This document shows, in pieces, positions 42,199 through 50,400 of a stretch of DNA of 53,370 nt. How positions within the stretch are numbered: the first letter of the stretch is position 1; every line of letters begins with the position of its first letter. A program made the position numbers and the translations under genes. Below the pieces are notes generated by a model, which was given only the letters and a program-made list of their open reading frames with translations, did not search any database and was not told the DNA's origin. Source of the stretch: Spirochaetia bacterium UBA5763 (GTDB lineage: Bacteria; Spirochaetota; UBA4802; UBA5550); the NCBI GenBank assembly GCA_002418835.1, contig DIEX01000004.1, positions 8,634-62,003 of the forward strand. Direction: 5' to 3'.

Positions 42199-43002
42199 TT
42201 AATAGTCTTTATCAAAAACTTTTATCCGTAAATTCTCACCGATTTTTGACGGGTCCGCACCATATAGATTGAGCTTATTCCTGGTGTTTTCCTCTATCCA
42301 GTAATGTGTATTACCATTTTTACAGAGTTTGATTTTAAAGAATTCATTCTCCGCAGTATCATTTTTCCCGTATCGCTCCAGGGTTCTTATTATAGTCTTC
42401 TCTGGCAGCTTTTTCCCGTTTAATATGTAGCAGAGTTTCTCCAGGTCATCTGTCACTGTTAGCCGGCTGTATGAGTATCCGAAAACCCTTGACCAGTCGT
42501 GTGTTGTCATTATAAAATGTTTATCAATTCCGTTGTTATTGCGTTTTTTCTTTGCCCTTGTGGAGTAGCTGGATCCTCCGGTGTAATAGTGGCCTTCTGT
42601 TATTCTTTCATAAACTGATTTCATCATCGTTCTGACATTATCATAGATGATATCTTTAAGACTGGCGATCCACCCCTCGGCATTATCTATAGTGAAGACA
42701 GGGAAGTTAAAATCATCAATCTGTTTACATACTTTTTCGTAATCAGTACAAAGCATATATTTCTCAAGCTCAAAGAGTCTTATTAAATATTTCCAGCATG
42801 TTCTATCAATGTACTTCTCTTCCCTGTTCTCACCGTGATTATCATATCTGTAATCAATTCTAACAGGTTCATAGCCGTTCAAGTCTCTGAACGCCTCACT
42901 GATTTCTTTATCAAGCTTCTGCAGGGACTCAAGCTGACTTAACATAGTCAGCTTGATTTTATATATATCTTCAATTGATTTGCGTTTTACTATTTCGTTC
43001 AT
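42199..43002 (-). CDS. DUF4942-like mobile-element protein
   Basis: This 267-residue protein has no catalytic motif I can name. It resembles DUF4942 proteins, which sit next to RadC/ArdC genes on mobile elements. Recognisable are an N-terminal coiled-coil helix region (about 1-45), YEPVRIDYRYDNHG, and the C-terminal block KNGNTHYWIEENTRNKLNLYGAD with a lysine/asparagine-rich pattern. A serine-rich linker with RAKKKRNNN suggests nucleic-acid contact. It is third in a run of minus-strand genes after ArdC-like and RadC-like. Confidence 0.65.
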   Translation of the reverse strand: MNEIVKRKSIEDIYKIKLTMLSQLESLQKLDKEISEAFRDLNGYEPVRIDYRYDNHGENREEKYIDRTCWKYLIRLFELEKYMLCTDYEKVCKQIDDFNFPVFTIDNAEGWIASLKDIIYDNVRTMMKSVYERITEGHYYTGGSSYSTRAKKKRNNNGIDKHFIMTTHDWSRVFGYSYSRLTVTDDLEKLCYILNGKKLPEKTIIRTLERYGKNDTAENEFFKIKLCKNGNTHYWIEENTRNKLNLYGADPSKIGENLRIKVFDKDY

Positions 43003-43013
43003 GCTTACACCTC

Positions 43014-43481
43014 TTATAATATGTATCCATTTTCTTTCATGCTGTAGAATTCATCGGTGTCAAATCCGACAATAATATGATCCACCAGCGGGATCCCGAT
43101 AATCTTACCCGCCTCAAGTATCTTTTTTGTTGTCTCTATATCCTGCCTTGAAGGACCGATTATTCCGGAAGGGTGATTATGTGTGACTATGACACCACTG
43201 CAGCCTGCGAGAAGAGCAGGGGCAAAAACTTCCCGCGGATGGACTATTGATTCTGAGACAGTTCCAACGCTGACATTATGGTAAATGACAACCACGTTTT
43301 TATTATTAATGCCAAGCATTGAAAAGTGTTCTCTGTTTTCATCGGCAATCTTTCCCCTGATGAACTCGGCCACCAATGAAGGATTGTTCACTTGTATCTT
43401 TTCAGTATTGAGGGTTTTATATTTTGTTGTGAGCTCCCTTACATAAAGGGAGCTTGTTCTTTTAATCTTTACGCTGTTCAT
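43014..43481 (-). CDS. RadC-like JAB-domain protein
   Basis: This 155-residue MPN/JAB-type protein has the metal motif THNHPSG-x(5)-S-x(2)-D (VIVTHNHPSGIIGPSRQD). It lacks the N-terminal helix-hairpin-helix of chromosomal RadC and so belongs to the short form common on plasmids, genomic islands and prophages. The biochemical role is unsettled. It overlaps the ArdC-like gene by 4 bp and precedes DUF4942. Confidence 0.9.
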   Translation of the reverse strand: MNSVKIKRTSSLYVRELTTKYKTLNTEKIQVNNPSLVAEFIRGKIADENREHFSMLGINNKNVVVIYHNVSVGTVSESIVHPREVFAPALLAGCSGVIVTHNHPSGIIGPSRQDIETTKKILEAGKIIGIPLVDHIIVGFDTDEFYSMKENGYIL

Positions 43482-43831
43482 ACTCTGGCCTCCATCTTCT
43501 CAACCTGGCAGGATGCAAAAAGCTTACAGATACCGAACATCTTTTTATCATCGGTTTCCTTTTCGTCCTTCTTTTCTTCTGCCTGCTGCTCCTGGTCCTT
43601 CTTTGCTTTGAGAGGTGCTGACCAGAATGTAAAAGCGTGTTCACCTTTCTTTACTGAATATCCTTTCTTCTTCCATCCCTGGAAGGTATCAAGGGTTTGA
43701 TCTTCCGGTATTTCATACATGTTCTTTAATGCTTCATTCACACATGAAAATCCGGTCATTGGTAACAGTGGCTTAATCTCTGCAGAAATCTGTTTTAAAT
43801 CTTCTCTTGTTTTTACTCCCAAGTTGTTCAT
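43478..43831 (-). CDS. ArdC-like N-terminal domain protein
   Basis: This 117-residue protein resembles the N-terminal ssDNA-binding part of ArdC antirestriction proteins: FQGWKKKGYSVKKGEHAFTFWSAP and then FGICKLFASCQVE. The metalloprotease half of ArdC is absent. Acidic KKDQEQQAEEKKDEKETDDKK forms a charged linker. It is coupled to the RadC-like gene. The leader GAGGTTAAACAACATG repeats before the next small gene upstream. Confidence 0.75.
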   Translation of the reverse strand: MNNLGVKTREDLKQISAEIKPLLPMTGFSCVNEALKNMYEIPEDQTLDTFQGWKKKGYSVKKGEHAFTFWSAPLKAKKDQEQQAEEKKDEKETDDKKMFGICKLFASCQVEKMEARV

Positions 43832-43858
43832 GTTGTTTAACCTCGTTAAGTTTTGTAT

Positions 43859-44014
43859 TTATGCTACTCTGAAAAACAGATGACCAAGTGGTTGAGCTGA
43901 GATTCTTTTCAGCTCGCTTTTAATGGCGTCTACTTCGGAGTTTAAAAGGACTCTGTCAGTAAAGACGATGAAGCCGCTTTTATCCTCCAGCTGTTCAATC
44001 TTTTTAATACTCAT
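43859..44014 (-). CDS. Small 51-residue protein of unknown function
   Basis: An open frame on the minus strand starts at ATG 44014 with GAGG at a good distance, and ends TAA at 43859. It encodes MSIKKIEQLEDKSGFIVF... ending HLFFRVA. It is first in the ArdC-RadC-DUF4942 run and shares the leader GGTTAAACAACATG with the ArdC-like gene. It is too short for gene callers with a common cutoff. No family is recognised. Confidence 0.6.
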   Translation of the reverse strand: MSIKKIEQLEDKSGFIVFTDRVLLNSEVDAIKSELKRISAQPLGHLFFRVA

Positions 44015-44050
44015 GTTGTTTAACCTCTTTTTATTTGTGTTTTATCTGGT

Positions 44051-44105
44051 ATTAAATGTAACACGTTAAATAAATCAGTCAATCTTTTTTTGAGTTACAT
44101 TTAAT
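44051..44105. promoter_or_regulatory. Spaced 12-bp inverted repeat in the divergent control region
   Basis: ATTAAATGTAAC at 44051-44062 and its perfect reverse complement at 44094-44105 are separated by 31 bp. They lie between the minus-strand ArdC-like run and the RHH gene on the plus strand, where an RHH repressor would be expected to bind. Confidence 0.55.
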
Positions 44106-44219
44106 ATTTTTGTATTTTTTTATGTTTTTTTGATTTCAGATATTGACAGTTAATCTTTGTTTATGATAAGAACTGAATTAAATTCCAGGCGCCGCCAGGC
44201 GCATAAAGGAGCCTACAAA

Positions 44220-44435
44220 ATGACAGAAGCAAATAAGGATAAAGGAAGAGGGAGACCTCCAAGAGAGGGAGGAGCTATTAAAGCTTATTCCATCAGGATA
44301 GATGAAACTATTACTAAACGATTAGATGAGATAGCAGCTACAGAGAGAGAAAAGACAGGATACAATATAGACAGATCTGATATTATTCGGAGAGCAATAA
44401 TTGAGTTCTTAGAGCGATATGGTGATAATAACTAA
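44220..44435 (+). CDS. Ribbon-helix-helix DNA-binding protein
   Basis: This 71-residue protein has a basic N-terminus (KGRGRPPREGG, an AT-hook-like GRGRPP), then AYSIRIDETITKRLDEIAATEREKTGYNIDRSDIIRRAIIEFLERYG, a CopG/MetJ-type RHH fold. ATG 44220 is chosen because AAAGGAG lies 8 bp upstream; longer in-frame starts lack a ribosome site. It is divergent from the ArdC-like run and probably represses it. Confidence 0.85.
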   Translation: MTEANKDKGRGRPPREGGAIKAYSIRIDETITKRLDEIAATEREKTGYNIDRSDIIRRAIIEFLERYGDNN

Positions 44436-44767
44436 TGCCAGGCTTTATTTGAATGAATGAGCAGCAGAATGAATATTTCTCTATTACTGATGCAGGATGG
44501 ATATTTTTCCGGAAGGTCAGAGCGCGGTGAAGCTCACCCTCATCTCCCCCCTCTTTCTTTCACATCATTTATACCATAGAGGCAGGGGGGGTGATCCTAT
44601 CATGGTATTGCAGTTCTTGTGGATAAGCCCATACAAATACTTTAGAAAAATCTGTAATTTTTCAATAACCTATCCCGTAAAATGAATATAATTTACCCAT
44701 TATTCAGTTAAATGTGCATTGAATATATTATAAGAACAATAGACTCAGATGAGGAAACGCGAAGTAA
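44436..44767. other. Intergenic stretch with no recognised feature
   Basis: 332 bp between the RHH gene and the receiver gene. A short reading frame at 44497-44685 has no ribosome site and low-quality composition. A G-rich run (GGCAGGGGGGG near 44581) stands out but has no partner. I see no gene here. Confidence 0.5.
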
Positions 44768-45133
44768 ATGCCGATTTCAATTTTATTGGTTGATGATGAT
44801 TATGACATCCAACAAGCTATTTTTAGGTATCTTGTAATTAAAAGAAATGATATAACTGTTGAATTAGCTTCATCAGCAGAAGAAGCTTTGGGAAAACTGG
44901 GCCATAATCATTACGATTTAATAATTACTGATAATAGAATGTATAAAATGTCAGGAATTGCATTGTTGAAAATAGTACGAGAACACTATCCTGATATTAA
45001 AAGGATAATGTTCTCAGGCGATATCGAAATTGATATTTATAAAGAAGCAAGTAAACTAAGTCATAAATATATTTCTAAACCCTGCAATATATCAGACTTA
45101 CTAATAGAAATTGACAGTCTTTTTCAGAAGTGA
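44768..45133 (+). CDS. Stand-alone receiver-domain protein
   Basis: This 121-residue CheY-like protein has the acidic pair D10 and D11, phospho-acceptor D55 in LIITDNRMYKMSG, and K104 in YISKP. The usual proline after ITDxxM is missing. No output domain follows. The host or phage partner kinase is unknown. A response regulator as prophage cargo is unusual and could tap host signalling. It ends 5 bp before the convergent secreted-protein gene. Confidence 0.88.
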   Translation: MPISILLVDDDYDIQQAIFRYLVIKRNDITVELASSAEEALGKLGHNHYDLIITDNRMYKMSGIALLKIVREHYPDIKRIMFSGDIEIDIYKEASKLSHKYISKPCNISDLLIEIDSLFQK

Positions 45134-45138
45134 TGATA

Positions 45139-45954
45139 TCAATCTGTTTCTCCATAAATCATTATGGTAAATTTTTCTGTATCAACCGGTTTATCAAGTG
45201 TCAGTTCGTTCTTGTTTGAATTCCATGTAAATCCTGAATGAAGGTCCTGTCCTGTGTAACCATCACTTACTGGAATTAACTGTACCATCCATACACTTTT
45301 AAAATGGAGATCCTTTGTGGTAAATCTTAAACCTGTATTATCTAATGATACTGAATTCCCTTCGATGGGAAAATTTAAATGTTTAAGCAAGGGGAGTGTA
45401 AAATCAGAAGTACTTGCTGAACCTATACTTGCACAACCTTTAGTATAATCATATGCAATGATGTACTTCTCTTTCCCTGTTTTGCATGCCGTAAGCTCAA
45501 TCGTATTCTTATCTTTATTATACCTATAATCTTTATCCGGGATGCCGATTCTGCCATCAACTACAAATCGTACATGGGAAGAATCAATTGGTTCATTAGG
45601 TATTATGCAAATAGGAGTTTGATATTTACCTATAACGCGGATAATATATTTTGAATTATCGATAGGCCTTCTAACAACGAGGCGATTATTATCGTAACTA
45701 TAATACCATTCATTTTTAGAAAGTGTAAAGCTTTCTTTCTCCTGTCCGGAAGATTCGGCGTTAATTGTAGTTCTAACGAGAACTTTATCTATTCTGCTGA
45801 ATTTAATGTTAACAGAATAATGCTGTGGTTTACCTTCTATTGGTTCAACATTAACATTATCCTCTTTAATCTCTCTGTCAGAAGAAAAGACTGTATCAGT
45901 CTGAAGAAACATTATTGATAAAGCTACAAAAACAATACTTATTATTCGTGTCAT
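45139..45954 (-). CDS. Secreted protein with three related beta-repeat units
   Basis: This 271-residue protein starts with a signal peptide (about 1-24, ending VFSS) and has no anchor. Three stretches share a pattern of tyrosine/tryptophan-turn, N-K-N/L strand, acidic turn, then a hydrophobic closing strand: YSYDNNRLVVRRPIDNSKYIIRVIG, YNKDKNTIELTACKTGKEKYIIAYDY and WNSNKNELTLDKPVDTEKFTIMIYG. They look like Ig-type beta domains. It could be an adhesin, a surface-decoration or superinfection-exclusion protein. No family is recognised. Confidence 0.75.
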   Translation of the reverse strand: MTRIISIVFVALSIMFLQTDTVFSSDREIKEDNVNVEPIEGKPQHYSVNIKFSRIDKVLVRTTINAESSGQEKESFTLSKNEWYYSYDNNRLVVRRPIDNSKYIIRVIGKYQTPICIIPNEPIDSSHVRFVVDGRIGIPDKDYRYNKDKNTIELTACKTGKEKYIIAYDYTKGCASIGSASTSDFTLPLLKHLNFPIEGNSVSLDNTGLRFTTKDLHFKSVWMVQLIPVSDGYTGQDLHSGFTWNSNKNELTLDKPVDTEKFTIMIYGETD

Positions 45955-46054
45955 GTATACTCCCTCTTATTGCTATTTTTATATATTAATCGTCATAATA
46001 TCTACAAAAGTTAAAAAGTAAGTAATGTCACCCGGAAGTTGATTTCACAGACGT

Positions 46055-46453
46055 TTAATCTGCCAACAACCAGTCCAGGGCTTCTTCTTCAGTTTCGAAT
46101 AAACGAATTATTTCAACCTTTAAAACATCATTAACCATTCTTTTAAACCTGAAGGCACTGGCTGCAGCTGCAGTTTTGGGATTCATGATAATTGCATTTT
46201 TATAATTTCCCATGAGGCTGTACAACAACACAGTTACATTCCTGTCAAAATCCTGTTCTGATGGTGCAAAAACTCTATGTTCCGTGATATCAGTTAAAAC
46301 CCGATTAATATTATTTGTAAGTATGAAATCGGCTTTAAAATCTATGATCTCACGGAATTCAGAAGCAAGTGTATAGTCCTTCCACCTCATGTATATGTAT
46401 TTTTGTTCTTCTATATACTCTATTGAAACAGTCCTACTTTCATAAATATGCAT
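46055..46453 (-). CDS. SpoIIAA/STAS-like small protein
   Basis: This 132-residue protein resembles SpoIIAA-like/STAS-fold proteins: an N-terminal beta-strand YIYMRWKDYTLASEFREIIDF, a central VLTDITEHRVFAPSEQDFD and a C-terminal FETEEEALDWLL helix. The last motif is common in such proteins as a DUF-type lid. ATG 46453 has GGAG 5 bp upstream; an in-frame GTG at 46459 has no room for a ribosome site. A lone receiver and this STAS-like protein nearby may form a small signalling set. Confidence 0.7.
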   Translation of the reverse strand: MHIYESRTVSIEYIEEQKYIYMRWKDYTLASEFREIIDFKADFILTNNINRVLTDITEHRVFAPSEQDFDRNVTVLLYSLMGNYKNAIIMNPKTAAAASAFRFKRMVNDVLKVEIIRLFETEEEALDWLLAD

Positions 46454-46668
46454 TGCCACTCCACATCAATAAAATTAAGGTTAGTTTTATATATAATATT
46501 AATGTGTATTATTTGTATAATTTGGCAAATAATATTTTAATTTTAATTAATAAAATATTTATTTTAATTAATTAAATTTGTATTAAAATTTTCTTTAATA
46601 AATTTAATAAATTAATTAATTAAATTTGTATCACTTTTACCATATTAGTGTCATCAGTTAATTAAGCT
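46454..46668. other. Very AT-rich spacer with direct repeats
   Basis: This stretch is nearly all A and T. The 18-mer AATTAATTAAATTTGTAT occurs at 46566-46583 and 46614-46631, 48 bp apart. It could hold promoter elements of the STAS-like gene, an H-NS-type binding region or replication iterons. No gene is seen. Confidence 0.5.
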
Positions 46669-47466
46669 TTATAAATAATTGTACACTTTTATTGATTTGT
46701 GAGTTTTTCTTGCTTTAATCCCTCCATCAGGGTTAAATACAAGGCCATTATGGGAATAATGAGGATTCTGGATGGGTTTGTATAATTCCCTCCATAAGTT
46801 CTTTATATTTGGCTTTTCTGTGTATCTAAGGGTCATATAGCAGGTATCAAGTGGTGTTGTGTCAAGCTCCGCGAATTGTTCGACTATCTGCAGGTTGCCT
46901 TCTCCGTAAGGATATGTATACAGTCTGCAGGATGCAGACATCCCTTTAGCTTCCTTTAGCTTGTGGTCCTCAAGATTATGATAGAACCATTCAGGGGATT
47001 CCTCTCCATGGAGGGCCTGAAGATGTGGGGTATAGTCCGGAAGTAGTCCGAACTGAAGATTTTTGAAGTATAGAGTACCATCTATCAGGGATAGAGATAT
47101 TGATATATATCCTGAATATGGTTCTATTATGCGCTGAAGCGCCTGTATCTGGCGGTCCTTGAGTACTTTCCCTGGAAACGCGGTAACCAGGTTTGCCGGG
47201 AGTATTCCTCCCTGCCTCCCGGATAATAAATATCTGTCATTAATAAAGAGTGTGGGATAATGAAAAGTTCCTTCTGAGAGATAAAACACCTGGTCGAATT
47301 CAATATCTGATACCGGCATTGCAATGTTTTCAATTATTTCATAATCCGGTGAAGACTCAATTTCAATTCTCTTTTCGTCAGGGAAAGTCTCAAGAATAAT
47401 AAACTCCGGTACATTAAACTTTGCCTGTATTGCTATTGCAATGCTTTGTCTTATTGTTGTCTGCAT
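46669..47466 (-). CDS. Phage-region protein of unknown function, faintly ATP-grasp-like
   Basis: This 265-residue soluble protein follows the giant phage gene by 1 bp on the same strand. A stretch near 105-155 (LVTAFPGKVLKDRQIQALQRIIEPYSGYISISLSLIDGTLYFKNLQFGLLPDY) resembles the C-terminal part of ATP-grasp enzymes such as phosphoribosylamine-glycine ligase, where GYISI and an N-E/Q metal ligand occur. The nucleotide-binding loops are not clear. It may be a structural protein. I cannot assign a function. Confidence 0.7.
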   Translation of the reverse strand: MQTTIRQSIAIAIQAKFNVPEFIILETFPDEKRIEIESSPDYEIIENIAMPVSDIEFDQVFYLSEGTFHYPTLFINDRYLLSGRQGGILPANLVTAFPGKVLKDRQIQALQRIIEPYSGYISISLSLIDGTLYFKNLQFGLLPDYTPHLQALHGEESPEWFYHNLEDHKLKEAKGMSASCRLYTYPYGEGNLQIVEQFAELDTTPLDTCYMTLRYTEKPNIKNLWRELYKPIQNPHYSHNGLVFNPDGGIKARKTHKSIKVYNYL

Positions 47467-47467
47467 T

Positions 47468-50400
47468 TTAATAACCTCTCATCTGCTTTCTGAGTTCCTG
47501 TTTCTGCTGGTAATAGGGATTATTTTTGCGAAGATCCCGCTTCATATATTCAGCAGGGTTCATTGCTCTGCGTTGTTCCTTCTCCTCAGCCTTACGTTCC
47601 TTTGAAAGCTGTTTCAGTATTTTGTATACCTGCTGTCCTCCGGGGACACCGACCCATTTTGTCACAATGTAAGCCAGAGGTTTACTCGCAGGTTTCTCTG
47701 CAAGAGTATCAAAGGTCTCACCGACAAGGCCTCCTACAGCACCGAAAACTGAATCACCACCATATCTGAAGGATCCTCCTGATACAGGTATGAGACTCAG
47801 GAATTCCTTTAACGATTCCTTAAGGGCTCCTGTAAGCTGCTCCTCTTTTCTTGTGGGTTGTTTTCCCTGGAGAGCATCAATCCATGACTGGCCCGTAAAA
47901 CCTTCATATGCTGCAGATAAAGGGGCAGGGAGAGGAGATTTAACCCCCATGGCCTCATATATGGTATTACAGACAAAGCCCGCTGCAGCCAGGGTTATAA
48001 GCTTCTCAAGGCCTTCCCGTGTACTGTGGAGTGTATTTCTCTCATAGATGTTATATTGATCCCTGCCTGTTATCTTTGAGACCTGGTTGCTTCCGGTATA
48101 TCCGGAGGCCTCTGACTTCGTTACTCCTTCAGCAATGAGCCTGTTGGCCTTACGGATCCCCAGGATGTCATCGGTAAGAAAGTTCAGATTATTAATGACA
48201 AAGGTGTTGAAGAGAGTTAGGGATTTTCCAAGCGGCGTATGTTGTACAGGAGCAAGGTCAATTCTTGATGCAGAGCCCTGGGAATTAATTACAATATCAT
48301 CAGCAAATACTACAGCCTCTCTGTCTGTAAGCTTTAATTGTTCCTTCCCGTATCTGTATCCGGACAACCAGGAGACCTGTGCAGTCTTGAGGTCAAGATA
48401 ACGTAAGGGGAGGGTGCCAAGCTCTGCGGCAGCGGCTTTAACCTTACCAGCCTTTCCGGTAAATCCTTTTGTCATTTCTTCGATTGTCACATCATGCATC
48501 CTTGCTTTAAGCACTTTGCTTTTATCCATTGAAAGCTTCTGCATGTCTCTGTTCATGAAGTCACGGAGACCTTTGCAAACAGCATGAGGGCCAAGTACAC
48601 CGATTGTATTTACTACTGCTGAGGGTTGTACTCCTATTGAGTGAAAATTATATGTGAGTATGAAGGTCCCCAGGTTATGGTTTACCTTGTTTGCGACTGT
48701 ATTAATCCAGTTTGCTGCCTCTGATATCTTCTTCCCTGAAACGTAATCCAGTGTATCATGCAGGTATTTGTGAGCGTGTGGATTTGTAAGGGCGAAACGG
48801 TCATTGATATCCAGTGCTGTTCTTAACTTTCCTATAATGGGAGTCATATGAGCTGTGCGAAGTGCTCCTGTAAGATATTTATCAAGTACATAGAAAGCAT
48901 CTGTCTCAAGAGCCCTGGTGCTTTGAATCCTTTCCTTCGCAAACTGGAACGCAAATCCGCGGGTTTTAAAACCTGTTATCTCTGAAGACTCAAACTGTTC
49001 TTTGCTTACTCTCATAGGATCATAACCAAGTTCCTCTAACAGAGAGAATTTTCGGAGGAATGTGAAATAGTCATCAACTTTTGACAAAGGCTCAAGGCCT
49101 GATTCCACACGGGCTGCATTAATGCGCTCATACATTACATCAAGGATGTTACGAATGTCAGTTACAGCCTCCTGCTGTTCTCGCGTGAGTTCTTCAAAGG
49201 CTTTCGCTTTTCTGCCCATATCATTAAGTGTAGCTTTACCCTGTTCCATCTGAGAAATCAGGTATTCGCCAATTTCTTCTCTTTGCTTTGAGTTAAAGTC
49301 TTTACGTGTATCCTTTATCCAGTCTTTATACTTCTGACTTTCCACAACAAAGTTATGCTCCGACTGCCTGAGGGGAATAACAAAGTTTTTATATACTTTG
49401 TCACCAAGCTTGTTTGCGATAAACCTTGATTTGTTAAGGAACAGGTCAGGACTCCAGCCTTTATGTTTGAATTCTCTTTCGAGATAGTTTGCTTTTTCAA
49501 ATGAGACTGAAAGCTCATCCGGGGACCTGACAGCAAACTCCATGAGATCTCTCATGTGGTCTTTACCGAAATACTCGACATTACTGCGGTTTAACTCTCC
49601 AAATTCCGGTGATTCCCCCAGGGCTTTTTGAAGATTAACCTGGTGTTCTTTTCTCATTGCATCTGTCCAGGCTTCTATCTTCTCAAGACTTCCTGATAGT
49701 TCGCTTTCAATCTGTATGTCAGTTTTTTGCTGTTTCTCTAAATGTTTCAGGTAACTTCTGTAATCAGAATTACTTTGAATTGATTTAACGCCTGATTCAA
49801 GTTTTGTTACTTCATCAAGGTATTTCTTCCCCTCTCTGTGTATTTTAAAATCAGATGTCTTAATTGCTGAATCTATGACATGAGGAGGTATGAAGCTTGT
49901 CTCTTTTATAATCTTCGCAACTATCTCTTTTTGTATTGCATCCCGGTATGGTTTTTTTAAGCTGCTGTATCCGGATTCCTTTGAATCAATATGGTCCATC
50001 AGGGTAGATGGTTCCAGCATGACCCTGAATCTTTCTTCAGGTGTAAGGACTGATAACGCATAATCAATTACCTGGTCCATCCTGTCACGTGTTTGGGGGA
50101 GGTGCTCATACCTTCTGTAATTGCCTGTGAGTTTATTAATAGCCTCAGTCATGTATGATTCATGAAGAGTTGGCCTCTGTTCCTCCCAGTGCTTCAGGTT
50201 TGTCCTTGCTTCATCCAGTGCGGACGTTACCTCGTTAAACTTACCGTATAGTTTTTCACCTTCATTAAAACCCATATCCCGCAGAGGATTTGGAAGGATA
50301 TCCTCATATTTTTGTGATAAGAAAGGATCCTTCTGGTTTATTATATCATCAATCCTCTGCAATACATCCGGTTTATACCGGTATCCACCGGTGTCGGTCT

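Noticed and set aside
44497..44685. 62-residue plus-strand frame in the gap before the receiver gene
   Set aside because: No ribosome site, poor codon composition and no recognisable domain.
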